IMG/VR virus record: IMGVR_UViG_3300047457_000176
Coordinates: 1-28,568 of that record
Origin: a virus
Length of the DNA stretch: 28,568 nucleotides
Reading direction: 5' to 3' (one strand)
The notes under the pieces were generated by a model. The model was not told where the DNA came from, searched no databases, and saw only the letters and a program-made list of their open reading frames with translations. Both the position numbers and the translations under genes were made by a program. This document shows positions 1 to 7,314 of the stretch, in pieces (position 1 is the first letter of the stretch; each line of letters starts with the position of its first letter).

Positions 1-389
1 TTCCTATACCTTGGATACAGATAATGGAGGTTGATTCCAAGGAAGGTGTCTGGATCATCCTTGTTATCAATCATGCGAATGACTAGTGGAAGACGATCCC
101 AATAAGGTAGACGGTCGCTATCTGCCTCATACATGAATGTCCACATGCTACCAGCGCGTCTGATGGTTGTATAGTAGTCGGGTATGCTGTCGCCTATTAT
201 CTTTCTTTTGGCGTTGTAGTTTCGCTCGTCGGTTTCGGTAATCTCCCTATAAGCCTCGACTGCGAACTGATCATACCATCTCAGTGCTGCAACCTCGGTA
301 TCCTCTGTTGGTGCATCAAGATCCTCATCCTTCATCTTAGCCATCTCTTCAAAGATGATCTTTAGGGTCATTGGTTCTTCTTTTTCCAT
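1..389 (-). CDS. Conserved phage protein of unknown function, 3' part cut off by the window edge
   Basis: The frame is open from an ATG at 389 down to base 1, giving 129 residues with no stop, so the C-terminus is missing. The start is supported by AAAGGA about 4 bases upstream; that site lies in the last codons of gp4, and only base 390 separates the two genes. The protein begins acidic (MEKEEPMTLK) and ends in an aromatic, proline-containing stretch with LPYWDRLPLVIRM and FLGINLHYLYP at about residues 94-126. From memory, similar LPYYD..PLV...FLGLNLHYL patterns recur in uncharacterised proteins of T4-like phages near the head and neck genes; I could not search this. In T4 the gene for the DNA end protector gp2 lies on the gp4 side of this junction, so gp2 is a positional guess only. 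Arginine codons here are a mix of CGN and AGR, less AGA-dominated than in the plus-strand genes. Confidence 0.75.
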   Translation of the reverse strand, partial: MEKEEPMTLKIIFEEMAKMKDEDLDAPTEDTEVAALRWYDQFAVEAYREITETDERNYNAKRKIIGDSIPDYYTTIRRAGSMWTFMYEADSDRLPYWDRLPLVIRMIDNKDDPDTFLGINLHYLYPRYR

Positions 390-390
390 T

Positions 391-849
391 TTATCCTTTT
401 ATTCCAAGATCGGATTCGGTGAGTACGATGAACTTCCACCCTCTGTTTTCGGCATATTTCTTTGCAGCATCCCATTTGTTTTGATTCTTTATGTACTGAA
501 ACGATTCGTACATGTAGGTTTTGGTCTTTCGCTTTGGCTGCTTAGGGGGCTGTGTTTGTTTCTTTGGCTTTATCTCAACTAGATATGTCTGCAATCTTTC
601 ATCACGTTCCTTCACGGTTATTCTGAAGTCTATGAAGTAGCGGTGGGTCTTTCCGTCCATGTCGTACCGATAAGGAACAACAGTTGTCTCGCTAGACCAC
701 TCGACTATGGAATCCTTGCTGTCGCAGTAGTCCATGAATTTTCTTTCCCAGGAACTTCTATAAATAATCTTTGTTGGATCTCCCCTGTACTTCTTGGGGT
801 TCTTTGGACTGAACACACCCTGTAGGAATTTGTTTTCTCGGTTAACCAT
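391..849 (-). CDS. gp4: Head completion protein gp4, predicted PD-(D/E)XK nuclease fold
   Basis: This 152-residue protein matches T4 gp4 (about 150 residues) almost from end to end. Shared features are FSP.N..KY.GD at residues 13-24, YRSSWE.KFM.YCD at 30-43, an HRYF-DF block at 69-75, VEIKPKK at 91-97 and a C-terminal W.AA..YAE..G..F. segment. D74 and E92-x-K94 fit the catalytic core of a PD-(D/E)XK nuclease, the fold proposed for this family. In T4, gp4 acts on filled heads before the neck and tail attach. I chose the ATG at 849, which gives a T4-like N-terminus. A TTG at 858 in the same frame has GGAG (863-866) only 4 bases upstream, against 13 bases for the ATG, so a start three codons earlier is possible and would overlap the divergent gp48 gene. 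Confidence 0.93.
   Translation of the reverse strand: MVNRENKFLQGVFSPKNPKKYRGDPTKIIYRSSWERKFMDYCDSKDSIVEWSSETTVVPYRYDMDGKTHRYFIDFRITVKERDERLQTYLVEIKPKKQTQPPKQPKRKTKTYMYESFQYIKNQNKWDAAKKYAENRGWKFIVLTESDLGIKG
759..766 (+). promoter_or_regulatory. T4-type late promoter, exact TATAAATA
   Basis: The plus strand reads TATAAATA, identical to the T4 late-promoter -10 element recognised by the gp55 sigma factor. It lies inside the antisense gp4 gene, 84 bases before the gp48 start. If it works as in T4, RNA would begin just downstream near 772 and carry a leader of about 75 bases antisense to gp4. No other exact copy was seen on the plus strand of the window. It is placed where the whole rightward baseplate operon would need a promoter. 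Confidence 0.65.
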
Positions 850-2448
850 ATGCCACAATATACTCCAAACAACAAGTACTACTCTGAAAATCAGACTGTC
901 CCAAACCAACTTGAATATCCCATCCTCGGTGCCGCTGGTTCTGGTGCCAGGAAAAGAGATAAGTTGTCATTCTATAGACCTGGCGAAAGTTCTCTTGAGG
1001 AACTCATCAAAGCATCGGCAGGGAATCTCGGTTCTGAATTCAGCAATGAGCATGAATTTGGAACCGTTAACATTGATCCAGATCAGAAGAACGAGATACT
1101 TGGTATACCAGCATTCTTGTCGTATCCATCTGATCTAGGATTAAACAGAAGATTTCATCACTTCATAGTCTTTAATATTTATCAGGGAACTTCGGATCAG
1201 GTTAGATTGAAAACGCGAGAATACAATCAAGCGACAAGTTCTTTGCTTGCCAAAGGTGGAGTTCAGTTTTCCACACAATCGGGTGGAGGAAAATCAGAAT
1301 CAGGACAACAAAATGATGTATACAATACACTGATACGAGCAGGATTTTCACAACAACAGGCCAATGATTATTCTAGATTCCTATTTGGTGGATCTGGTGG
1401 TGCTGGTCTAACAACCGACGAAAGAATAGGTGCTATTGACAATCTCCTTCAAGGAGCATTGAGTAATGCAAATGGTGTTGATCCGACGATTGCTGGAAAC
1501 GTGTTAGATCCTTTGGCGGGATTGAAGGTCGGTGGCGCAGCGATTGATTTTGCAGTTCAGGCAGGAAGATCAACGGTGGAATATGCTCAAAGCCTAGTTC
1601 AGTCAACAAATAGAGACAATCTTGCAGATGCAAGTAGAAATCCAAAGAACTTCAATCAGAGAGGTGTGAGTGGAAGGGCAGTTAACAGACCAGAGAAGGA
1701 TCAGAACATACTTCTGGCAAATAGAAGATTCAACAACGCAAACGTAAAGTCTAAAGATACAATCTGTTTGTATATGCCTCAGAAGTTTGCAATAAACGAT
1801 CAGTTGATATATTCAGAGGAAGACATGGGAACATCGAAGATGTTGCTTGATGCTCTTACAGGCAAGCGTGGAGCAGCATCGGCGTTGATGGAGAAGATTG
1901 GTAGAAGAGGAATATCCGATGTTATTGGAAAGATTGGTGAGGCGGCAACCAATGTTCCTGGTGTTGGTGGAGCATTGAATGAAACCCTACAGGAAACAAA
2001 CTCCGCTGCTGTCAGAGCCGCTGCAACTAGAACGGTGGCAAATCCAAGAAAAGAAATGATGTTCAGAGATGTTGGGGTAAGAACCCATTCCTTTTCATTC
2101 GACTTTGCACCAAAGAACGAAAAGGAAGCAGAGACCGTTCTGAACATAATCAGGATGCTAAGGTATCATGCGTACCCTGGTCTACAGGGCGGTGGTGGAC
2201 ACTTCTTCACCTTTCCAGCCGAGTTTGAATTGACGTTCTTTACAATACAAGGTGACAGTGGAATGGTTGTTGTCAATGACAATCTTCCAAAGTTGCCAAG
2301 ACTTGCCCTACAATCTGTCAGCGTAGATTTTTCCGCTGCTGGAGATTTCAAGACATTCACAGACGCAAAGCCAGCGTTCATTAGACTTGAGTTGGGATTC
2401 CAGGAGATGGAGCAACTCACGAACGAGCACATTGTCCACGGATACTGA
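850..2448 (+). CDS. gp48: Baseplate tail-tube cap protein gp48
   Basis: This 532-residue protein carries the C-terminal signature of the gp48/gp54 tail-tube cap family: VRTHSFSFDFAPKNEKEA, then a HAYPG segment, a FTFPAEFELTF block, LPKLPRLALQSVSVDFS, FTDAKPAFIRLELGFQEME and a final HIVHGY. In T4, gp48 sits on the hub and, with gp54, starts polymerisation of the tail tube. It is longer than T4 gp48 (about 364 residues). The extra length is a Gly/Gln/Ser-rich stretch near residues 130-190 and an Ala/Gly-rich helical segment near 330-390. The ATG at 850 is directly adjacent to the gp4 ATG on the other strand and has no clear Shine-Dalgarno site; no other plausible ATG lies nearby. gp54 itself is not visible in the window. 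Confidence 0.88.
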   Translation: MPQYTPNNKYYSENQTVPNQLEYPILGAAGSGARKRDKLSFYRPGESSLEELIKASAGNLGSEFSNEHEFGTVNIDPDQKNEILGIPAFLSYPSDLGLNRRFHHFIVFNIYQGTSDQVRLKTREYNQATSSLLAKGGVQFSTQSGGGKSESGQQNDVYNTLIRAGFSQQQANDYSRFLFGGSGGAGLTTDERIGAIDNLLQGALSNANGVDPTIAGNVLDPLAGLKVGGAAIDFAVQAGRSTVEYAQSLVQSTNRDNLADASRNPKNFNQRGVSGRAVNRPEKDQNILLANRRFNNANVKSKDTICLYMPQKFAINDQLIYSEEDMGTSKMLLDALTGKRGAASALMEKIGRRGISDVIGKIGEAATNVPGVGGALNETLQETNSAAVRAAATRTVANPRKEMMFRDVGVRTHSFSFDFAPKNEKEAETVLNIIRMLRYHAYPGLQGGGGHFFTFPAEFELTFFTIQGDSGMVVVNDNLPKLPRLALQSVSVDFSAAGDFKTFTDAKPAFIRLELGFQEMEQLTNEHIVHGY

Positions 2449-2451
2449 TAC

Positions 2452-3321
2452 ATGTACGACAAACTACCAATAGTCAACTACGTCACTCCGCAAGGATATA
2501 GACCTCTATCAGACATAACTGTTAGGTTCAAGGTGGAGCAGACAATCATTGATGAGGGCGCATACCCACTGAATGTGACAATCAGTGACACAGACAGACC
2601 AGATATACTTGCTCATAGAATATACGATGATTCAAAACTGCATTGGGTGGTATTGAATCTAAACAACGTGATAAACCCTTATTATGATTGGGTTCTTTCT
2701 TCTGTTGCGTTGGACAACTACATTGAGGAAAAGTATCCAGGATACACAATGTTTCTCACCGATGTTGCGGGCATTACCGCTTTTGAAGGTTCATTTAGAA
2801 CCAACGATATAGTATATGCCACTGGAGTAAGTAGTGCTGGTGGTCAGCCATCCATATTGGATTCGCTAAAGAATGCAAGAGTCGTAGAATATGATCCTCA
2901 ATATTGTAGATTGGTGATTGAGTTTACTCAGAAAACCGCATGGGTTCCCGTCGAGGGAGATTTGATTGCTGGAGCAAATACCAATGCTCTTGGTGAACAG
3001 AAGTACTATGTCGCAAGAATAGGAAAAGTTCTATCTTCTCCATTTGCGGTTCATCACTTTGAGAACTCCGATGGGGAGATGCTAAACCCAAGGGTTCCGA
3101 AGTCTCTTCATAATCAGTTTTTATCTGCTTCTAGTTTTGGGTTTACTTTTGGAGCAACTCCACTAGGAAGATACATTTTTGAAGATCACGGTGACGATGT
3201 TGTAACAAACAGAGACTATGAGATAGAACTGAATGATGAAAAGAGAAACATCGTATTGGTTGATCCTCTGTATATGAAAAATGTGAACAAAGATGTGGAG
3301 TCATTCTTGAAAAATGTCTAA
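2452..3321 (+). CDS. gp53: Baseplate wedge protein gp53
   Basis: This 289-residue protein is recognised by the gp53 core near residues 55-85: AHRIYDDSKLHW followed by a VVLNLNN..NPYYDW..S pattern, conserved from T4 to marine T4-like phages. In T4, gp53 holds neighbouring wedges together and contacts the hub, with a LysM-like N-terminal region. T4 gp53 is about 196 residues, so roughly 90 extra residues are present here, probably in the C-terminal half, which I do not recognise. The gene starts 3 bases after the gp48 stop with only a weak GGA upstream, and its last 8 bases overlap the next gene, which suggests coupled translation. Confidence 0.9.
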   Translation: MYDKLPIVNYVTPQGYRPLSDITVRFKVEQTIIDEGAYPLNVTISDTDRPDILAHRIYDDSKLHWVVLNLNNVINPYYDWVLSSVALDNYIEEKYPGYTMFLTDVAGITAFEGSFRTNDIVYATGVSSAGGQPSILDSLKNARVVEYDPQYCRLVIEFTQKTAWVPVEGDLIAGANTNALGEQKYYVARIGKVLSSPFAVHHFENSDGEMLNPRVPKSLHNQFLSASSFGFTFGATPLGRYIFEDHGDDVVTNRDYEIELNDEKRNIVLVDPLYMKNVNKDVESFLKNV

Positions 3322-4615
3322 CAATCCTCAGACTAGCAACTCGTATTCCAAGCAAAACGACTATCAATTACTGAAGTTGGAGATCATGTCCAATAGAGGT
3401 GGACAGCCGATAGATCTAACTCCGCAGTTCATAGAACTAATCATATTTGAGAGCGTGTTTGACACCAAGATGATCGGAGAAGTTGCGATTCTTGATGTTC
3501 TCAACTACTCTGAGTTTATTCCAATAGTGGGAAATGAAACCATATTCATACAATTCAAGACTCCTGGTGCCGACAAACCAATAGACATAGTTGGCAAGGT
3601 GTTCACGGTGTTGGGTAAGTCGAGAAGAAGCAACGAGAAGTCCGAGACATACAAGTTTCAGTTTGTAAGTGAAGTTCAGTATGAGAACATGCAAAGAAAG
3701 ATATGCTGTTCAAAGAAGGGAACTATGTCAAAGATAGTTTCTGATATCTTCACTGAAAACTTCAAGGATATGAAGTCCATAGAAATAGATCAGACAAACA
3801 ACAAGGCTTTTCAGTTTCTGTTTCCCTATTGGTCTCCGCTGTACTCCATAAACTGGTTGGCGCAGAGGACTTTCTCTCCTGGTCCATTGAACAACAACAC
3901 CCCGTCTTGTTTTTTCTTCTATGAGGATGTAGATGGATTTCATTTTGTGGATCTAATCCGAAGATCCGTAAGACAACCCGTGATCACTTACAGGTATGAG
4001 CCACCTAATCCACTAAACTCAACAGATGTTAACAGATACTTTGAACGGGTTCAAGATTATCAGGTGGATTCCTTCTTTGATAGGATGACAGAGTATCAGC
4101 GGGGAATGTATTCTGGTTATCTTATGACTCATGATATAACAAAGAAGAAGATGAACTACTTTGAGTACGATTATCATGACTCATTCGACAAGATAAATCA
4201 TCTTAATGAGTATAAACTCATCCCATCTCAGGATAAAAGTCTCACCAATTCAAAGATGGGATTCGTCAACTATCTACCAGTGCAGTCGAGTAGGCACGAC
4301 TCTGTTAAAGAAAATGATTTTCCACAGAACTATCTGCCAGACAGGGCAAGCATAATCAGGCAGTTCAGCACACTTAGGATGACCTTGTTGGTAAACGGAA
4401 ACTCCACACTGAGACTGCTTGATGTGGTCAACTTTGAGATTCCCAAGACAGCATACATGGATGGATCCGAAAAGGATTGGGAAGATCAGCACCTAAGTGG
4501 CAACTACATCGTAGTTTCTCTCAAACACATGATAAATAGAGAAGTCGGATATAACACGACAATAGGAATGGCTAAGGACTCCCTAATCAAGGGTATTCCC
4601 GATAGTTACGAGTAA
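3314..4615 (+). CDS. gp27: Baseplate central hub protein, gp27-like
   Basis: This 433-residue protein resembles the gp27 hub family in length (T4 gp27 is about 391) and layout. There is an N-terminal barrel region with paired strands (residues about 15-110), a central PYWSPLYSINWLAQRTFSPG stretch near 172-191, and a CFFFYEDVDGFHFVDL segment near 197-214. That last pattern, an Asn- or Asp-linked F-F-x-D/N-x-D-G-F-x-F, is typical of gp27 and related hub proteins. A second barrel probably occupies the C-terminal half, ending with an NYIVVSLKH pattern. In T4 the gp27 trimer forms the torus that carries the gp5 spike, and here the gp5 gene follows after one tiny gene. The start lies inside the end of gp53, with GGAG 13 bases upstream. 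Confidence 0.78.
   Translation: MSNNPQTSNSYSKQNDYQLLKLEIMSNRGGQPIDLTPQFIELIIFESVFDTKMIGEVAILDVLNYSEFIPIVGNETIFIQFKTPGADKPIDIVGKVFTVLGKSRRSNEKSETYKFQFVSEVQYENMQRKICCSKKGTMSKIVSDIFTENFKDMKSIEIDQTNNKAFQFLFPYWSPLYSINWLAQRTFSPGPLNNNTPSCFFFYEDVDGFHFVDLIRRSVRQPVITYRYEPPNPLNSTDVNRYFERVQDYQVDSFFDRMTEYQRGMYSGYLMTHDITKKKMNYFEYDYHDSFDKINHLNEYKLIPSQDKSLTNSKMGFVNYLPVQSSRHDSVKENDFPQNYLPDRASIIRQFSTLRMTLLVNGNSTLRLLDVVNFEIPKTAYMDGSEKDWEDQHLSGNYIVVSLKHMINREVGYNTTIGMAKDSLIKGIPDSYE
4531..4538 (+). promoter_or_regulatory. Possible late promoter, GATAAATA, inside the gp27-like gene
   Basis: GATAAATA differs from the T4 late element at the first base only. It lies about 100 bases before the 46-residue gene and 250 before gp5. 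It also encodes hub residues, so it may be chance; its interest comes from the same octamer recurring at 7315 and 20335 before other gene groups. Confidence 0.25.
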
Positions 4616-4639
4616 CATTTTTTACAATGGAGAAACATC

Positions 4640-4780
4640 ATGGAAGAAACCGAAAAGAAAGTGATAACACCAAGAGAAACCGAAGAAAAGTTGTGGAAGT
4701 TGCCATACACCAAGGAAGAGTTGCTTGAGTGGGAGCGGTGGGGTAACGAAAACTTCGGATACCCTGAAAGGAATAGATGA
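4640..4780 (+). CDS. Small charged protein of unknown function, 46 residues
   Basis: The ATG at 4640 has GGAG at 4629-4632 with a 7-base spacer, a good ribosome-binding site. The reading frame ends with TGA at 4778-4780, 3 bases before gp5. The product, beginning MEETEKKVITPRETEEK and ending NFGYPERNR, is very acidic and basic with several tryptophans (WK, EWERWG), and is probably helical and soluble. It fills the gap between hub and spike genes exactly, which supports it being real. I do not recognise a family. A competing 33-codon frame starting at 4627 uses the same region but has no comparable ribosome-binding site. Confidence 0.7.
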   Translation: MEETEKKVITPRETEEKLWKLPYTKEELLEWERWGNENFGYPERNR

Positions 4781-4783
4781 TAG

Positions 4784-5947
4784 ATGATAGTGGGTCAAAA
4801 CGGATTTGTGTGGTGGTTTGGTGTCGTTGAAGACACCGACGATCCGTTGAGACTCGGTAGAGTCCGTGTTCGCGTATTTGGTTATCACGCGGAAAACAAG
4901 AAGACTCTTCCCACTAGCGATCTTCCTTGGGCGCATCCACTACTTGACATAACAAGCGCATCCATAAGCGGGGTTGGAAAATCTCCAACTGGTCTTGTCA
5001 CGGGATCCCATGTATTTGGATTTTTTCGTGATGGGGAAAACGCACAGCAGCCAGTTGTTATGTTCTCGGTTGGAGGAATACCCGAAGAACTTGCCAAGAA
5101 GGATCTTGGGTTTAATGATCCAACTGGAACATTTCCAACGAAAGAATATGTCGATGTCAAACACAGCGATGTAAACTTTCTTGCCACTGGAAAAAACACA
5201 GATCAAACTTTGGTTCAGACCAAGAAGGACTCAGTGGTGTCCAATGTTCCAGTTGCATGGGACACATTTGAGACTCAGAGATGGTCTGAACCAGAGACAC
5301 CATACGATCCAAAGTACCCAAACAACAAAGTCTATTCGACACAATCTGGAATGGTTGAGGAATGGGACGATACTCCTGGAAAGGAACGCCACCACACATA
5401 CCATCCAGGTGGATCTTTTGAGGAGGTCTCCAGTGCATTTCAGGGCAATCCCCCAGGAACAAGAGTTCAGAAGATCAAGGGAAACAACTACGAACTGATA
5501 GCGGGTAGCGACTTTGTTCAAATCAACGGATCAACAAAGATAACGATCAATGGTGAATGCAATGTCTATATCGGTAGTGGTCTTGCTGGTGGAAGTCTAA
5601 ATCTACAGGTCGATGGTAACGTCAATCTACAGGCGTTGAAGGACGTTAGATCGGTTGTCTATGGAACATGGGACGTATCTGTTCTTGGAGACTATCGTGA
5701 GAATATAATGGGAAACAAGTACACCAAAGTGTTTGGAAATTGTGTACATGAAGTTTATGGACTTGGTGGATTCGTTGTCAATTCTTTCCTTGGTGATGTG
5801 ATACTGAAAACGAAGGCTGGAAGCGATCTCGCCCTTTCTGGAGTTGTTCCAAGTATAAAGTTGAATTGTCTCTCAAGAAAGGGTGCATCCCTCGGGGACG
5901 CATTCATAATACCTGGTCTCTATCCAAATCCATTCTCGGGAATATGA
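4784..5947 (+). CDS. gp5: Baseplate central spike protein gp5, without a lysozyme domain
   Basis: Residues about 1-105 form the gp5/VgrG-type OB-fold: W.FGVVEDTDDPLRLGRVRV, then LPWAHPL, a sGVGKSPTGL segment and QQPVVMFSVGG. Residues about 185-387 carry the beta-helical spike (gp5C-like), opening with HHTYHPGGSFEEV and running through short V.V.G and I.I.G strand repeats. T4 gp5 has a lysozyme domain between these parts and is about 575 residues; this protein is 387 residues and the linker (about 105-185) has no T4-lysozyme-like sequence. It should therefore puncture but not digest peptidoglycan by itself. Its neighbours, the gp27-like hub upstream and PAAR tip downstream, fit a complete spike cassette. 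The start follows TGA TAG with a distant AAAGGA, so coupling to the upstream small gene is likely. Confidence 0.9.
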   Translation: MIVGQNGFVWWFGVVEDTDDPLRLGRVRVRVFGYHAENKKTLPTSDLPWAHPLLDITSASISGVGKSPTGLVTGSHVFGFFRDGENAQQPVVMFSVGGIPEELAKKDLGFNDPTGTFPTKEYVDVKHSDVNFLATGKNTDQTLVQTKKDSVVSNVPVAWDTFETQRWSEPETPYDPKYPNNKVYSTQSGMVEEWDDTPGKERHHTYHPGGSFEEVSSAFQGNPPGTRVQKIKGNNYELIAGSDFVQINGSTKITINGECNVYIGSGLAGGSLNLQVDGNVNLQALKDVRSVVYGTWDVSVLGDYRENIMGNKYTKVFGNCVHEVYGLGGFVVNSFLGDVILKTKAGSDLALSGVVPSIKLNCLSRKGASLGDAFIIPGLYPNPFSGI

Positions 5948-5950
5948 TTC

Positions 5951-6145
5951 ATGCAACTATCTTGGAAAGGAACATATACATTGGTGATGAGGTATAAGCC
6001 AGGAGATGTTGTCTATTTTGTAGACGATGGATTTACATATGTGTGTGTCAGAGAATCATATGGAATACCTCCATACATTTCCAATTCTGGTTTTGAACTA
6101 CTGGCTGGGTTCAACATAACCCTTCTTGACGGAGGAGAGTTCTAA
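5951..6145 (+). CDS. Mini protein resembling a CBM5/12-type carbohydrate-binding fold
   Basis: This 64-residue protein reads W.GTY......YKPGDVVYF at residues 5-22, then DDGFTYVCVRESYG-PP at 25-40. The W-x-G-x-(Y/W)...Y-x-x-G-D-x-V-x-(Y/F)...G-x-x-Y-x-C pattern is that of small three-stranded carbohydrate-binding modules (CBM5/12-like) often appended to phage tail proteins. Here it is a free-standing gene between the spike and the PAAR tip. It starts 3 bases after gp5 with GGGA 9 bases upstream, and its stop overlaps the PAAR start by one base. It probably belongs to the spike or baseplate. Binding to sugar is inference; the fold is also used as a purely structural module. Confidence 0.6.
   Translation: MQLSWKGTYTLVMRYKPGDVVYFVDDGFTYVCVRESYGIPPYISNSGFELLAGFNITLLDGGEF
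6131..6137 (+). promoter_or_regulatory. Strong Shine-Dalgarno site for the PAAR gene
   Basis: GGAGGAG lies 7 bases before the ATG at 6145, the best match to the anti-Shine-Dalgarno core seen in the window. It decides the start against the second ATG at 6148 and suggests the tip protein is translated independently of the upstream gene. Confidence 0.7.
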
Positions 6146-6405
6146 TGATGAGCGTAGGAAGAATGGGGGATTATGCTGGTGGATTCATAGTTGATGGAGC
6201 ATTTAGTGTATTTGTAAACGATCTACCTGTGGCAGTGGTTGGTAGTTATATAACCCCACATGCATCGAATCCAGTGCATAAAGACGAGTTCATGATCACG
6301 GGATTTCCTGCTGTGTTGGTGGAAGATTCTTTTATCTGTAGAACTTCGGATGTTGCTTCGTGCGGTCATGTTCTTATGTCTTACAGCAATGTGGAGGCAG
6401 GTTAA
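6145..6405 (+). CDS. PAAR-type spike tip protein, gp5.4-like
   Basis: This 86-residue protein has PAAR-family size and layout: short beta-strand pairs with a GSYITPH segment, an F.VNDLPVAVVG stretch, ITGFPAVLVEDSFICRTSD, and a C-terminal ASCGHVL. The histidines in PHASNPVHKD and the cysteine and histidine of CGH are candidates for the metal site that sharpens PAAR cones. PAAR proteins cap gp5 or VgrG spikes, and T4 has gp5.4 in this role. The literal PAAR tetrapeptide near the N-terminus is absent, as it is in many phage members. The gene overlaps the upstream stop (TAATG) and ends directly before the next ATG. Confidence 0.82.
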   Translation: MMSVGRMGDYAGGFIVDGAFSVFVNDLPVAVVGSYITPHASNPVHKDEFMITGFPAVLVEDSFICRTSDVASCGHVLMSYSNVEAG

Positions 6406-7269
6406 ATGAGTTCATATCAAAATATCTTTGCGGGATCAAATTGCAGCCTCATTTCTGGACTAATTCCACCAGGAGTCAAGAAGTTCATAAACGCCTTCAT
6501 GAGCGGAAACTTGTTAAGAAATCCTCTTGGCACGGTTTTTGGTTTGCTTGGAGAGCAGATAGCACCAATGTTAGAACGCATCACAACTTTAGATGCAATT
6601 ACGGGTGTAAATCTTACTACGTTGAATACAAACCTTGGAAAATTGAATGGTGATCTACAGAAGTTTAAGAAACACACGGACATATTGAGTGGTGTGATAA
6701 GAGATCCAAATCAGGGGTATGCCACGTTGGATCAAATAATTGGTGTAATGTCGGCATACAACTCCATGAAAGATGTGCTAAAAGATCCTGGTGCCAGACT
6801 TGAAGATAACTTTTCTCAGGCATTTTCATCTTTGAATCCAAGATTCGTTGGTCCGTTCTTTGAAAATTTCTCCGCAAACATGAACGAGATAGAGAGGTTG
6901 CTCGGTGAAATATCAATCATCACCGATGCAAACGGACGAGAAACTGTGATTGGTCCTATTGCTGAGTTGGCCGCACTTGCTGACAATGTAGGAGATTTAT
7001 CTGCTTCCATAGAGGGATTTATAGATGGAGATGAAGCCACATACTTGGCTGCTGCTGCTGTACTTGCCGATTATGCTCTTGCAAATGGATTGGTATCCAG
7101 CATGTTGTCTGATCCTTGCTTTGGGGGTCAAGTGATCACCAATTTGATAACCAATCCAGAAGCCAGAAACGATCTTACATCAATAGCAAGTTCCAATGGG
7201 ATAGACATACAGAATAGTCCTGTCGATTTTGCAAATCTTGCGTCACTGATACAGAATAGAACATTGTAG
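6406..7269 (+). CDS. Helical virion-associated protein of unknown function
   Basis: This 287-residue protein starts right after the PAAR stop with GGAGG 8 bases upstream. It is mostly alpha-helical by composition, with heptad-like leucine runs near residues 55-95 (ITTLDAITGVNLTTLNTNLG, GDLQKFKKH) and an alanine-rich segment near 205-225. There is no signal peptide, no obvious membrane segment and no catalytic motif. The position after spike and PAAR genes, and the lack of a promoter between them, suggest a baseplate hub or spike-associated structural protein or a chaperone for one. I do not recognise the family with confidence. T4 has gp26, gp28, gp29 and gp51 in hub assembly, and this gene could be an unrelated stand-in. 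Confidence 0.7.
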   Translation: MSSYQNIFAGSNCSLISGLIPPGVKKFINAFMSGNLLRNPLGTVFGLLGEQIAPMLERITTLDAITGVNLTTLNTNLGKLNGDLQKFKKHTDILSGVIRDPNQGYATLDQIIGVMSAYNSMKDVLKDPGARLEDNFSQAFSSLNPRFVGPFFENFSANMNEIERLLGEISIITDANGRETVIGPIAELAALADNVGDLSASIEGFIDGDEATYLAAAAVLADYALANGLVSSMLSDPCFGGQVITNLITNPEARNDLTSIASSNGIDIQNSPVDFANLASLIQNRTL

Positions 7270-7314
7270 GACTTACTATTCCATTCTGAGTGTATTTGAT
7301 CATATTTTGTACAT

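Noticed and set aside
1176-1183. GATAAATA on the minus strand as a late promoter for gp4
   Set aside because: It is more than 300 bases from the gp4 start, inside gp48 coding sequence, with no supporting context; chance is likely.
4616-4639. T run after the gp27-like stop as a terminator
   Set aside because: There is no stem-forming sequence before it, and the next genes are clearly in the same operon.
4627-4728. 33-codon frame starting at ATG 4627
   Set aside because: It overlaps the better supported 46-codon frame, and its start codon contains the ribosome-binding site of that gene.
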